From Candidatus Cryptobacteroides avicola (GTDB taxonomy: Bacteria; Bacteroidota; Bacteroidia; Bacteroidales; UBA932): 64,000 nt of DNA. Position numbers and translations under genes: made by a program. The DNA lies in the NCBI GenBank assembly GCA_017695115.1, contig JADILV010000047.1:37131-101130 (forward strand). Direction: 5' to 3'. Shown here piece by piece: positions 16,351 through 26,692 of this stretch. The notes under the pieces were generated by a model. That model was not told the origin of the DNA, made no database searches, and saw only the letters and a list, made by a program, of their open reading frames with translations. Numbering within the stretch: the stretch's first letter is position 1; every line of letters begins with the position of its first letter.

Positions 16351-18264
16351 TCAATCTAATTTTACAATACTTGTTTCATCAATACCTGAAATCTTTATCA
16401 TGGCCTGCAGTTTTTCGGCCTCGCTTTCAGATCCCAGAGGCCCGACAAGGAATACCGTCTTCCCGTCCTCGGCTATTTTCGCTATGTCCCGGTCAGTCAT
16501 CTGCCGTATTGCCTTGATGGTCAGATCAGGAAGGGATTCTCCGGATGATACTATCCGTACCTGATAATGATTCTCTTCTTTTTTTTCGTCCATACTGGAT
16601 TCCAGCGCCCGGGCCTTCTGGACCGGATACTGTTTGCCGTCCTTGAAAGCTACGATAAACGCAGTCTTGAAACCGAGCTTCTTCACTGTATTCAGGTTGG
16701 ACAGCACATCATTGTATTTACGGAAAAGCCCTACCCTGTATATGTACTTTCCCGTAGCGGTCTCTTCTGTAAAGACAGGGCTGAGGCCTTTCAGCTGGCT
16801 GACGGTGGCAGGCTTTGACAGAAGGAACATCTGTATCTGGTAGACGATGCCGTCCGGAATGGTATTGTCCAATGCAAAACGGCCTTCAGGAAGTACCATG
16901 AACGAATAATCGAACCTGACTTCCGGTTTTTTTATACGAAGCACGAGGGAATCGCCAGGAGAATGTTTTGAAAACGCATAGTTGGTCGCCGCACCGACTA
17001 CTTCCCTGTCCGCCTGCTCGAGCACCTTGTCCGGGTCGATCACTACTCCGTTGAAAAGGAATTCCATCTCGATCTGCTGGAGACGCCCTGTCACCTTAGC
17101 CAATGAATCCTGCAGGACAGGCAGCCTGGTCTCGCCTGAAATTATTTCAGAATAAAGACGCTCCTGCTCCTGCCGGTCCGCACTCTGCGACAGCAGCTGT
17201 CTCTTCTCCTCGAGAGCCTGGGTATAGATGGCAACGGAATCCCTCAGACTCCTTACTTCATTCATTTTGGCCATATACCGTCCCATATCCTCATTTTCCC
17301 GGATACTCCCGTGGGTTGCAGAGCCGGTGTCCATCCTTGAGGGATCATCGACCGGGACCAGGGACGCAATCCTGCCGAGCTGCTCCGGATCCTCCACATA
17401 CCTGCGCACCGGCATGATATCGTATTCGAGGACATATATGGTCACGCTGTCCTGCGGGCAGTCGCGGTTGGATGCAAAAATGGTATATTTCCCGTCAGGC
17501 GTATTGAAATAAAGGAAATCGTCATAAGGGGAAGAATACGGGAACCCCAGATTTTCCGGAATCCCCCATGTGCCGGTCGAAGAATCCCATTCGGACTTGT
17601 ACAGATCGTATCCTCCCACCCCATACAGTCCGGCGGAAGAAAAATAAATGGTCTTCCCGTCAGGCGACACGACAGGGAATATCTCGTCCCCGGACGACGT
17701 CAGCCCTTCGTCGAGCAGGACAGGGACTGTCCAGAGAGAATCCTCCAGATGCGTATGGTACAGATTGCGCACTCCGGTCCCGTCTTCTGCCGAAAAATAT
17801 ATGTCCGTGCTGCCTTCCGGGACATACGTCGCATTGACGAACCTGTGACCCGGAATACTGTCAAGCGGGTTCGGCACCGGCCTCCAGCTTCTGTCCGGCA
17901 TAGGATAGAAAAGATAGAAATCCTCTGCGGAAAACACATGCCGCGCCACGACCACCGGCTCGCTGACATACTGTTTCATGGACAACCCGTTTTCCGCCAT
18001 TATCCGGCGCGACTGTATTTTTTCAAGCAGAAGGGAATCCTCCGGTGAGAGCGCCGTGCTGTCTTCCTGATGGCCGAGGATACTGCCGGCAACGGACCTG
18101 TACAACTGCAAGGCCTCCTGGAAACGGTATTCCTTCCTCAGGGAATCGGCCTTGGCAACGAGTTCCTCTCTCCTGCCGTCATCGGCGGAGGAACCACTGT
18201 ATCCTGAAACGGGGAACTGCATCCAGAGCAGAAGGACGCAGAAGACATATATATGGGTTTTCAT
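16351..18264 (-). CDS. Exported PD40 beta-propeller protein with SPOR-like C-terminus
   Basis: A 637-residue exported protein with a signal peptide (about 1-22). Residues 30-85 look TPR-like. Residues 130-270 carry WD40-like PD40 strands (VSPDGKTIYFSSAGLYGVGG, FASNRD), as in TolB-like propellers. A coiled coil follows at about 330-400 (EEKRQLLSQSADRQEQERL). Near the end two modules resemble SPOR repeats (YRVGLFRKYNDVLSNLNTV), which bind glycan strands stripped of peptides. A cell-envelope scaffolding role is likely. It opens the nfeD-floA operon. Confidence 0.75.
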   Translation of the reverse strand: MKTHIYVFCVLLLWMQFPVSGYSGSSADDGRREELVAKADSLRKEYRFQEALQLYRSVAGSILGHQEDSTALSPEDSLLLEKIQSRRIMAENGLSMKQYVSEPVVVARHVFSAEDFYLFYPMPDRSWRPVPNPLDSIPGHRFVNATYVPEGSTDIYFSAEDGTGVRNLYHTHLEDSLWTVPVLLDEGLTSSGDEIFPVVSPDGKTIYFSSAGLYGVGGYDLYKSEWDSSTGTWGIPENLGFPYSSPYDDFLYFNTPDGKYTIFASNRDCPQDSVTIYVLEYDIMPVRRYVEDPEQLGRIASLVPVDDPSRMDTGSATHGSIRENEDMGRYMAKMNEVRSLRDSVAIYTQALEEKRQLLSQSADRQEQERLYSEIISGETRLPVLQDSLAKVTGRLQQIEMEFLFNGVVIDPDKVLEQADREVVGAATNYAFSKHSPGDSLVLRIKKPEVRFDYSFMVLPEGRFALDNTIPDGIVYQIQMFLLSKPATVSQLKGLSPVFTEETATGKYIYRVGLFRKYNDVLSNLNTVKKLGFKTAFIVAFKDGKQYPVQKARALESSMDEKKEENHYQVRIVSSGESLPDLTIKAIRQMTDRDIAKIAEDGKTVFLVGPLGSESEAEKLQAMIKISGIDETSIVKLD

Positions 18265-18337
18265 TATTTCTGCTTCACATTTAAGGCAAAAATACGAAAT
18301 ACTTTACATATTGTGTGTTAATAAGAAAAAAAAACAG

Positions 18338-18345
18338 TAAATTTG
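18338..18345 (+). promoter_or_regulatory. -7 box (TAAATTTG) of secDF
   Basis: TAAATTTG fits TAnnTTTG and gives a leader of about 80 bases before the secDF ATG. GGGCA at 18358-18362 in the leader can pair with TGCCC at 18382-18386, leaving a GC-rich hairpin. Confidence 0.45.
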
Positions 18346-18434
18346 TGCCCTATTTTCGGGCAGGGTCGAAAGGGTGGACCGTGCCCTGGCCGGATTGGTA
18401 AGGAAAATATTATCAATAAAAATAAAAAACAACT

Positions 18435-21400
18435 ATGCAAAGTAAAGGTGCAATCAGATTTGTGGCCATAGTACTTGCAGTGGTCTGCCTCTGGCAGCTT
18501 GCCTTCACTCTTGTCACCAAGGTGCATGAAAACAAGGCGGCCAAATATGCAGAGACCGCAGTGCAGAACTATGAAAAGTCAGCCGCATTCAGCAAAGTAG
18601 CCGAAGCAGACAGGGCTTTCTGTCTTGATTCCATCAGAAAGGAAAGCAACAGATGGTATCTTGACTCCATCTCTTCCGAGAAGATTTATTTCGGCTATAC
18701 TTACAAAGATGTAAAATCAAAGGAAATCAACCTCGGACTTGACCTGAAAGGAGGTATGAACGTAATGCTTCAGGTACAGCTCAAAGACCTGGTAAAAGCA
18801 TTGGCGGACAACAACCAGTCTCCTGAATTCGAACAGGCCCTTTCCCTCGCCGACCAGCGTACCGTAACGGCAAGCGGTGATTTCATCACCCTCTTCGCCG
18901 AAGCATGGAAAGAAGTCGGGAACGGACAGAGACTTGCACAGATCTTCGGAACCTATGAAATGAGGGACAAGATCAAGCCGGAATTCTCTGACGAACAGGT
19001 AATCGAAGTCATCAGAGGCGAAGCCGAGAGCGCAATATCAAACTCTTTCAACGTCCTGAGAAACCGTATCGACCGTTTCGGAGTGACGCAGCCAAGCATC
19101 CAGAAACTCGGAAACAGCGGAAGGATTCTCGTCGAGCTTCCGGGCGTAAAGGAACCTGAGCGAGTAAGGAAACTCCTCCAGGGAACAGCATCTCTCGAAT
19201 TCTGGGCCACTTACGACAATTCTGAAGTATTCCCGTTCCTTCAGGAAGCGAACAGCACTCTTGCACAGCTTCTTGCTGATGACAGCACGTCAGCTGCTGA
19301 ATCAGAGGCAGAGAAGCCTGTCGTTGAAGAGTCCCCTGCGTCAAGCGCAGATTCGCTTATCTCACAGGAAATCCAGAACCAGGCGGCAGATGCAGCCGAG
19401 TTTGAAGAATACAAAAAATCGAATCCTCTGTTCGCAGCCTTGCAGCCGGCAATGTACAACGGCCGTCTTGCAAACGGTGCCTGCATCGGATACGCAAACT
19501 ACGCCGATACGGCCAAGATCAACAGATGGCTGAGCATGCCTCAGATAGAGGCTCTTTTCCCTGCAGAGTTCAAGGCCCACTGGACAGTAAAGCCGTCTAG
19601 CTTCATTCCGGGCGGAAACACATACGAACTTGTCGCCATCAAGGCCACTTCACGTGACGGCAAGGCTCCGCTCGACGGAGGTGTAGTAACTGACGCACGC
19701 GTACAGTACAGCGGCCAGGGAGGTAATCCGGCCGTTTCCATGACGATGAACGCAGAAGGCGCCAACATCTGGGCCCGCATGACAAAGGACAATATCGGCC
19801 GTCAGATCGCCATTGTACTTGACGGAATGGTATATTCATATCCTACTGTAAACACCGAAATTACAGGCGGCAGCTCTGAAATCACAGGTAATTTCGATCT
19901 GGAAGAGGCAGAAGACCTTGCAAATGTATTGAAGTCCGGTAAGCTTCCTGCTCCGGCAACCATCATCCAGGAACAGGTCGTAGGCCCGTCCCTCGGATCT
20001 GAATCAATCAATGCAGGTCTCATTTCATTTGCAATAGCATTCCTGCTCGTGCTCCTTTACATGGCTCTGTTCTATCACGGAGCTGGTCTGGTAGCCGATG
20101 TGGCATTGCTCTGCAACGTGCTCCTGCTTCTCGGTACTCTGGTTTCTTTCGGTGCAGTGCTTACCCTGCCTGGTATCGCCGGTCTCGTCCTGACCCTCGG
20201 TATGGCCGTGGATGCCAACGTCATCATATATGAACGTATCAAGGAAGAGCTCCGCGCAGGCAAAGGCCTGAGCAAAGCAGTGGCCGACGGTTACTCAAAC
20301 GCATACTCTGCCATCATTGACGGACAGATCACCACTATCCTTACAGGTGTCGTCCTCTTCATTTTCGGTTCAGGTCCTGTCCAGGGATTCGCGACTACCC
20401 TTATCATAGGTATCATTACGTCTGTCCTCACTTCAATCTTCATCTCAAGACTGATTTTCGAAGACAGGCTTGCCAAAGGAAAGAACATCACTTTCGACAA
20501 CAAGTACACAAGGAACCTTCTCCAGCATACACATGTTAACTTCCTTGCAAAGAAGAAATACACATACGCTATTTCCGGCCTTGTAATCGTGATCTGCATC
20601 GTATCGATGTTCACCAAAGGCTTTACATACGGTGTGGACTTCACCGGAGGACGTACATTCGTAGTGAGGTTTGACCAGCCTGTCTCTACTGAGGAAATCA
20701 GGGAAGCGACAATCGATGCCTTCAGCAAGGCCGATGCTGCCGACCAGAGCCAGAAATACGGTTCTGCAGTGGAAGTCAAGCAGTTCGGCGGCGAGAGCCA
20801 GATGAAGATCACTACCCAGTATAAAGTGGCTGAGGAGTCTACGGAAGTAGATGCAGAAGTAGAGCAGATCCTGTATGACGCCCTGAAAGGATTCTTCGCA
20901 GAAGACCTTACTTTGAGCGAGTTCACTTCTACCCTCGAGAATCCTAACGGTATCATAAGTTCTGACAAGGTGGGCCCTACAATCGCGAACGACATGAAGC
21001 GCAGCGCGATCATCGCCGTGATCATTGCCCTGTTCGTAATCTTCGCCTACATTGCCGTCCGCTTCAAGAAATGGACATGGGGATTCGGCGGAGTCATGGG
21101 TCTTGCCCATACTGCCATCATCGTGATCGGATTCTTCTCCCTGTTCTCGGGAATACTTCCGTTCAGCCTTGACGTTGACCAGACATTCATCGCGGCTGTG
21201 CTGACTATCATCGGTTATGCCATCAACGATACCGTGGTTATCTTCGACCGTATCCGTGAATACAAGACACTGCATCCGAAGATGCCTCTGTACGATAACG
21301 CCAACCAGGCACTCAACAGTACTCTTTCACGTACGATGAACACCTCCCTCACGACCCTCATCGTAATGGTAGCAATCGCTATCTTCGGAGGTGAAGTTAT

Positions 21401-21539
21401 CAGAGGTCTTGCAGTAGCCCTTGTTCTGGGTATCGCAATCGGAACTTACGCTTCCCTCTTCATCGCAACGCCTATCATGTACGATGTGACAATGTGGGCA
21501 GAGAAAAGGAAAGCTGCAAAAGCCGGACTGAAAAAATAG
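18435..21539 (+). CDS. secDF: SecDF fused protein-export membrane protein
   Basis: An inner-membrane RND-type protein that uses the proton gradient to pull exported proteins through SecYEG. SecD and SecF are fused into one 1034-residue chain, as usual in Bacteroidota. The SecD part shows GLDLKGGMNVML, the periplasmic P1 segment with DRFGVTQPSIQKLG and DANVIIYERIKEE. SecF begins near residue 705, with the signature YGVDFTGGRTFVV and later AINDTVVIFDRIRE. Twelve membrane helices are expected. A Glu/Ser-rich insert at about 277-325 in the P1 region is long. It is monocistronic, with its own promoter and terminator. Confidence 0.96.
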   Translation: MQSKGAIRFVAIVLAVVCLWQLAFTLVTKVHENKAAKYAETAVQNYEKSAAFSKVAEADRAFCLDSIRKESNRWYLDSISSEKIYFGYTYKDVKSKEINLGLDLKGGMNVMLQVQLKDLVKALADNNQSPEFEQALSLADQRTVTASGDFITLFAEAWKEVGNGQRLAQIFGTYEMRDKIKPEFSDEQVIEVIRGEAESAISNSFNVLRNRIDRFGVTQPSIQKLGNSGRILVELPGVKEPERVRKLLQGTASLEFWATYDNSEVFPFLQEANSTLAQLLADDSTSAAESEAEKPVVEESPASSADSLISQEIQNQAADAAEFEEYKKSNPLFAALQPAMYNGRLANGACIGYANYADTAKINRWLSMPQIEALFPAEFKAHWTVKPSSFIPGGNTYELVAIKATSRDGKAPLDGGVVTDARVQYSGQGGNPAVSMTMNAEGANIWARMTKDNIGRQIAIVLDGMVYSYPTVNTEITGGSSEITGNFDLEEAEDLANVLKSGKLPAPATIIQEQVVGPSLGSESINAGLISFAIAFLLVLLYMALFYHGAGLVADVALLCNVLLLLGTLVSFGAVLTLPGIAGLVLTLGMAVDANVIIYERIKEELRAGKGLSKAVADGYSNAYSAIIDGQITTILTGVVLFIFGSGPVQGFATTLIIGIITSVLTSIFISRLIFEDRLAKGKNITFDNKYTRNLLQHTHVNFLAKKKYTYAISGLVIVICIVSMFTKGFTYGVDFTGGRTFVVRFDQPVSTEEIREATIDAFSKADAADQSQKYGSAVEVKQFGGESQMKITTQYKVAEESTEVDAEVEQILYDALKGFFAEDLTLSEFTSTLENPNGIISSDKVGPTIANDMKRSAIIAVIIALFVIFAYIAVRFKKWTWGFGGVMGLAHTAIIVIGFFSLFSGILPFSLDVDQTFIAAVLTIIGYAINDTVVIFDRIREYKTLHPKMPLYDNANQALNSTLSRTMNTSLTTLIVMVAIAIFGGEVIRGLAVALVLGIAIGTYASLFIATPIMYDVTMWAEKRKAAKAGLKK

Positions 21540-21562
21540 TCTGTGCGTAACACAACAACAGG

Positions 21563-21595
21563 AAATGGCTGGTCATCCGTGACCGGCCATTTTTT
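21563..21595 (+). terminator. Terminator of secDF
   Basis: AAATGGCTGGTCA pairs with TGACCGGCCATTT around TCCG and runs into TTTTT. Confidence 0.9.
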
Positions 21596-21695
21596 ATAAA
21601 AAGAGAAGTAAAAAGAGAAGCAACGGCATTATTGCATAATAAACTGAAATGATGTAAGTTTACAGGATATTTGACAACTTGATAAAATATTGATT

Positions 21696-22862
21696 ATGAC
21701 ACGGAATCTGATCAGGAGCGCAGCGGCGGCTCTGCTCGCCGTAACATGCGCAGGCTGCTGCGGCAACAAAGGGACAGGCATAGAACTGCTCCAGGAAGAA
21801 GCTTTCAACAAAACGGCAGACGGCAAGGTGATAAGCCTTTACACTCTGGAAAACAGCAACGGAATGACCGTCCAGCTGACCAACTATGGAGCAAGGATTG
21901 CGGCTCTGTGGGTCCCTTCTTCCGACGGAAGCTTCAAAGATGTAGTATGGGGATATGACAGTGCAGATGCCTATCTCAATGCCAAAGACAAATACTCCGG
22001 CCCTGTAGTAGGCCGCTACGGCAACAGGATAAAGGACGGCAAATTCACTCTTGACGGGAAGGAATACCAGCTTACCGTCAATGAAAACGGAAATCAGCTT
22101 CACGGCGGCAAAGGCGGATTTTCCACCAGAATATGGGACGCGGAACAGTTCACCGATGCAGCCGGAAACCCTGCAGTAAAGATGACATTGCTTTCAAAAG
22201 ACGGAGAGGAAGGCTATCCGGGAAATCTCACAATATCCGTTACCTATACGCTTACCCCTGAGAATGAGGTAGTAATCGACTACAACGCCACTACAGACGC
22301 ACCTACCATCCTCAACCCTACAAGCCACGTATACTACAACCTTCACGGAACTTCCGCAAAATCAACGGACTCCCATCTGATGACCATTTATGCGGACGGC
22401 TATACTCCGACTGATGCGGAACTGATCCCTACTGGCGAGATAGCGCCGGTGGAAGGCACCCCGATGGACTTCAGGACAGCCACGGCCATCGGAGCCAGGA
22501 TGGACACTCCGGACTTCGAGCCGCTCAGACTCGGAAAAGGCTATGACCACAACTGGGTGCTGAACAAGACAACGGACGGGACCCATACAGGAGCGCATAT
22601 TGCAGCTGAAGTCTATGAACCGGGAACCGGTATCGTAATGAAGATATACACCGACCAGCCTGGACTGCAGTTCTATGCCGGTCAGGGAATGGACGGCAAA
22701 GAGACGGGAAAACGCGGAGATATCCATAATGTACGCTCAGGCATAGCCCTCGAGACACAGAACTTCCCTGATGCCCCGAATCATGAGAATTTCCCTTCAT
22801 CAGTACTCCGTCCGGGAGAAACATACACCCAGCACACTGTCTATGCCTTCAGCCTCAAATAA
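21696..22862 (+). CDS. galM: Aldose 1-epimerase (galactose mutarotase), lipoprotein form
   Basis: Interconverts the alpha and beta anomers of galactose and glucose. The 388 residues form the GalM beta-sandwich. Catalytic and binding residues are visible: Arg in GRYGNRI, His in GNQLHGGKGG, His in NPTSHVYYNLHG and the general base Glu in GIALETQNFPD. The signal ends LLAVTCAGC, so it is probably a periplasmic or surface lipoprotein that treats sugars before uptake. The track starts at TTG; I use the ATG two codons later. A hairpin that overlaps the dnaE promoter follows. Confidence 0.92.
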   Translation: MTRNLIRSAAAALLAVTCAGCCGNKGTGIELLQEEAFNKTADGKVISLYTLENSNGMTVQLTNYGARIAALWVPSSDGSFKDVVWGYDSADAYLNAKDKYSGPVVGRYGNRIKDGKFTLDGKEYQLTVNENGNQLHGGKGGFSTRIWDAEQFTDAAGNPAVKMTLLSKDGEEGYPGNLTISVTYTLTPENEVVIDYNATTDAPTILNPTSHVYYNLHGTSAKSTDSHLMTIYADGYTPTDAELIPTGEIAPVEGTPMDFRTATAIGARMDTPDFEPLRLGKGYDHNWVLNKTTDGTHTGAHIAAEVYEPGTGIVMKIYTDQPGLQFYAGQGMDGKETGKRGDIHNVRSGIALETQNFPDAPNHENFPSSVLRPGETYTQHTVYAFSLK

Positions 22863-22917
22863 CGGACAGCCGGTTCTGAAACAAGACGGGATATAATTTA
22901 CGACAAACACTGACGAA

Positions 22918-22947
22918 GCGTCGGATTTGAAATCCGGCGCTCTTTTA
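22918..22947 (+). terminator. Terminator of galM
   Basis: GCGTCGGATTT pairs with AATCCGGCGC with a very short loop, followed by TCTTTTA. Part of the hairpin also serves as the -33 box of dnaE. Confidence 0.7.
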
Positions 22948-22956
22948 TTATCTTTG
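22926..22956 (+). promoter_or_regulatory. Promoter of dnaE (TTTG-N19-TATCTTTG)
   Basis: TTTG at 22926-22929 and TATCTTTG at 22949-22956 are 19 bases apart, a full consensus match. Initiation near 22963 gives a leader of about 27 bases. The -33 box lies inside the galM terminator hairpin. Confidence 0.7.
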
Positions 22957-22989
22957 CCGGTCCGCAACCTATAAAAATCAGCTGAAAAT

Positions 22990-25900
22990 ATGTCATTCGT
23001 TCACCTTCATGTACATACGCAGTATTCCATCCTGGACGGCCAGGCTTCGATCGAAGACCTTTTCAACAGGGCAGATGAGCTCGGCATGCCGGGACTGGCC
23101 ATCACGGACCACGGCAACATGTACGGGGTGAAGGAATTCTTCAAATTCGCCAAAAAACATCCGGACGTCAAGCCTATTGTCGGCTGTGAAGTCTATGTGA
23201 CACAGCATTACGATCACAAGCTCAAGGACAAGGACCACAAGAGCTACTACCACCTTATCCTGCTGGCCAAGAACTACAACGGATACAAGAACCTCATGAA
23301 GATAGTCTCTACGGGCCATATCGAAGGAATGTACTACAAGCCGAGAGTGAGCCATGAGGTAATCCGGAAATACGCCCAGGATCTGATCTGCTGCTCTGCC
23401 TGCGTCGCAGGGGAAATTCCGAGAAACATCATTGCAGGTGATATGGCAGCGGCGGAAAAAGCGATAGAATGGCATAAAAGCGTGTTCGGTGAAGACTATT
23501 ATCTCGAAGTCCAGCTCCACAGGACAGAAGTTCCCGGACAGTCGCAGGAGGTATATGAAAAACAGCTGATTGCACTTGAAGGCATCATCGAACTGTCAAA
23601 AAAGACAGGCGTAAAAATAGTCGCTACCAATGACTCCCATTTCGTCAGGAAAGAGGACGGCCCTGCTCATGACAGGCTCATCTGCCTGACTACCAATGCA
23701 TATCTCACAGATGCCGACCGTATGCGCTATACCCAGCAGGAGTACCTGAAAAGCGAGGAGGAAATGGCGGCCCTGTTTCCGGAGCATCCCGAATTCCTTA
23801 CAAACACCCTCGAAATTCTGGAAAAGGTAGAAAGGTATGAAATAGACCGGGGTCACGTGCTTCCTCTGTTCAAAATAGATGAAGACTTCCTGAACGACAT
23901 CGGCAGCCATCTTGAAAAATACAAGGAGATAATAGACGTAGGCCGCTGCGACAAGGCGGGGAATGACCGCGGGGAAGCTTTTACCCATTCCGTCGCTTTC
24001 CTTTGCCATCTGTGCTATGAAGGCGCACGCAGACGTTACGGGGACACTCTGACGGAAGAACAGAGCGAACGTCTGGATTTCGAGCTCAAGACCATCTGCA
24101 GGATGGGATTCCCGGATTACTTCCTTATCGTACAGGACTTCATTGCCGCGGCACGCAGGAACGGCATTTCCGTAGGACCGGGTCGTGGCTCGGCTGCAGG
24201 TTCGGCTGTAGCCTATTGTCTCGGCATCACCAATATAGATCCTATCAAATACCAGCTTCTGTTCGAGCGTTTCCTCAACCCGGACCGCATTTCCATGCCT
24301 GATATCGATATCGATTTCGATGACGACGGAAGGTACAGGGTGTTCAGGTATGTCGAGGATACGTACGGCAAGGACCATGTGTCACACGTGATTACGTTCG
24401 GCACAATGGCGGCGAAAAGTGCCATAAAGGACGTCGCGCGAGTAAGCAACATGCCTATAGACGAGTCCAACCGGCTCACGAAGATGATCCCGGACAAACC
24501 TTTCGAGGCCGAGGTCATGGAAGACGGGAAAAAAGTCAAGAAGGAATTCAAGCCGAAACTCGCCAACTGCGTAAAATACCTGCCGGAACTCAAGAACGAG
24601 TATGAGAACGGCACCGAACAGGTAAAGGACGTGCTCAAATATGCCGTAAAACTGGAGGGATGCATCCGCCAGACAGGAGTCCATGCCTGCGCCATGATCA
24701 TAGGACGCGGAGACCTTACGGACTACATACCTATCAGCGTAGCTGCCGACAAAGCCACCGGAGAAGATGTCTGGGTATCCCAGTATGAAGGCTGCTTCAT
24801 AGAGGATGTCGGCATGCTCAAGATGGATTTCCTCGGACTGAGGACCCTGTCAATCATCAAGGAATGCCTTGCCAACATAAAGAAACGCCACGGCATTGAC
24901 ATTGATATAGAATCCATTCCTATAGATGACGAAGAGACCTACAAGCTATACGGCCGCGGAGACACTACCAGCGTGTTCCAGTTCGAGTCCGAAGGGATGA
25001 AGCAGTGGCTGCAGAAGCTCCAGCCGACAAGGTTCGAGGATCTCATCGCCATGAACGCCCTTTACAGGCCGGGACCTCTGGACTATATCCCGTCATTCGT
25101 AGCAAGAAAGCAGGGAACGGAAAAGATAGAATACGACCTACCGGAAATGGAAGAGTTCCTCCAGGACACATACGGAGTGACTGTCTATCAGGAGCAGGTC
25201 ATGCTTCTGTCACAGAAACTTGCCGGATTTACCAAGGGAGAAGCCGACAAGCTGCGCAAGGCCATGGGAAAGAAACAGCTGGACGTGTTGGAATCCCTCC
25301 ATGACAAGTTCATAGGAGGAGGAAAGGAACACGGGCATCCGGTGGAAATCCTCGAAAAAATCTGGGGAGACTGGAGAAAATTCGCACAGTATGCCTTCAA
25401 CAAGTCCCATGCTACGTGCTACGCCTGGGTAAGCTATCAGACAGGTTATCTCAAGGCCCATTATCCGGCTGAATTCCAGGCTGCCAACCTTAGCCGCAAC
25501 CTCTCCAACATGGACGAGATCAAGAAGATCATGGATGACTGCAAGAAGTCCAGGATCAAAGTACTGAATCCGGATGTAAACGAGAGCGGCTCCGGATTCA
25601 CGGTAAACAAGGAAGGCAACGTGCGTTTCGGACTCGGAGGCATCAAAGGATTCGGAGACAACATCGTCAAGGCGATTATCGCCGAACGTGAAACTAACGG
25701 TACCTTTACTGACATATACGACTTTACAGAGAGGATGGCCGGCACGGTCAACCGCAAAGCTTTCGAATCACTGATCTATTCCGGTGCTTTCGACAGCTTC
25801 GGGTACAACCGTTCCCAATACATGCTGCCTTGCGCCTCCGGGGATGCATTTCTGGACGCGCTCGTAAGATATGCAGACCAGTACAGAAAAGATACCGTAG

Positions 25901-26676
25901 ACTCCGCCAACTCCCTGTTCGGAGAAATGGAAGAAGCCAAACCCGTAAGGCCGGAAATGCCTGCAATGCGCGGGGAAGAAAACGAACTGGAAATGCTCAA
26001 ACGGGAAAAAGAGCTTGTCGGAATGTACCTTTCATCCCACCCGTTAGACAAATATGCATTTGAAATAGAGAGTTTTACCACCCACAGCGTAGCCGCGATT
26101 CCGGATTTGATAAATTCTTGCGAGACCGAGAAAAAAACGATGAAAGTCTCTGTAGCCGGATACATATCTTCTACACAGCCCGGAACGACCAAAACCGGCA
26201 AGCCGTTTTCCAGGACAGTAATAGAAGACAAGGAGGGCAGTTATGAAATCGCCCTGTTCGGCAAAGACCACGAGAATTTCATGAAATACATGCAGGAGAA
26301 TTCCGCCATATTCATCGAAGGTGAAATCGGGGAAAAGTATTTCCGCAAGCCTGAGGACCGCAAGACCATGGGTGATCCGCCTTATGGCTTCAAAATAAAG
26401 AAAATCACTCTTTTAGGCAATGTGACGGAAAGCTATATCAAAGGATTCTCCATCAACATTACCACGCCTATGCTCAGCGGAGATTTCAGGGAAAGGCTCG
26501 GGAAAGTAATCAAAAAGAACAAAGGGACCGTCCCTCTGACAATGTTCCTTTATGACCCCGCTACCAAATACAGGATTGAATTCCTTTCAAGAAAATTCCA
26601 GGTAGCCGTCACCGCTCCTTTCATCAACGACTTGAAAGACATGAATATAGGATATAGCGTAATGCGGAAGCAATGA
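22990..26676 (+). CDS. dnaE: DNA polymerase III subunit alpha
   Basis: The replicative polymerase catalytic subunit. The 1228 residues begin with a PHP domain (HVHTQYSILDG, ITDHGNMYG), which may keep metal-dependent proofreading ability. The palm has GPGRGSAAGSAVAYCLG and the catalytic acidic motif PDIDIDFDD. Fingers follow (RQTGVHACAMIIG and DFLGLRTLSIIKE), then helix-hairpin-helix DNA binding (about 890-930, NVRFGLGGIKGFG) and a C-terminal OB fold (about 1060-1150, KMSVAGYISS-like). The length matches Bacteroidota DnaE. It is transcribed alone and converges on ccsA. Confidence 0.97.
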   Translation: MSFVHLHVHTQYSILDGQASIEDLFNRADELGMPGLAITDHGNMYGVKEFFKFAKKHPDVKPIVGCEVYVTQHYDHKLKDKDHKSYYHLILLAKNYNGYKNLMKIVSTGHIEGMYYKPRVSHEVIRKYAQDLICCSACVAGEIPRNIIAGDMAAAEKAIEWHKSVFGEDYYLEVQLHRTEVPGQSQEVYEKQLIALEGIIELSKKTGVKIVATNDSHFVRKEDGPAHDRLICLTTNAYLTDADRMRYTQQEYLKSEEEMAALFPEHPEFLTNTLEILEKVERYEIDRGHVLPLFKIDEDFLNDIGSHLEKYKEIIDVGRCDKAGNDRGEAFTHSVAFLCHLCYEGARRRYGDTLTEEQSERLDFELKTICRMGFPDYFLIVQDFIAAARRNGISVGPGRGSAAGSAVAYCLGITNIDPIKYQLLFERFLNPDRISMPDIDIDFDDDGRYRVFRYVEDTYGKDHVSHVITFGTMAAKSAIKDVARVSNMPIDESNRLTKMIPDKPFEAEVMEDGKKVKKEFKPKLANCVKYLPELKNEYENGTEQVKDVLKYAVKLEGCIRQTGVHACAMIIGRGDLTDYIPISVAADKATGEDVWVSQYEGCFIEDVGMLKMDFLGLRTLSIIKECLANIKKRHGIDIDIESIPIDDEETYKLYGRGDTTSVFQFESEGMKQWLQKLQPTRFEDLIAMNALYRPGPLDYIPSFVARKQGTEKIEYDLPEMEEFLQDTYGVTVYQEQVMLLSQKLAGFTKGEADKLRKAMGKKQLDVLESLHDKFIGGGKEHGHPVEILEKIWGDWRKFAQYAFNKSHATCYAWVSYQTGYLKAHYPAEFQAANLSRNLSNMDEIKKIMDDCKKSRIKVLNPDVNESGSGFTVNKEGNVRFGLGGIKGFGDNIVKAIIAERETNGTFTDIYDFTERMAGTVNRKAFESLIYSGAFDSFGYNRSQYMLPCASGDAFLDALVRYADQYRKDTVDSANSLFGEMEEAKPVRPEMPAMRGEENELEMLKREKELVGMYLSSHPLDKYAFEIESFTTHSVAAIPDLINSCETEKKTMKVSVAGYISSTQPGTTKTGKPFSRTVIEDKEGSYEIALFGKDHENFMKYMQENSAIFIEGEIGEKYFRKPEDRKTMGDPPYGFKIKKITLLGNVTESYIKGFSINITTPMLSGDFRERLGKVIKKNKGTVPLTMFLYDPATKYRIEFLSRKFQVAVTAPFINDLKDMNIGYSVMRKQ

Positions 26677-26692
26677 TCGGCGCCTGTCTCTG

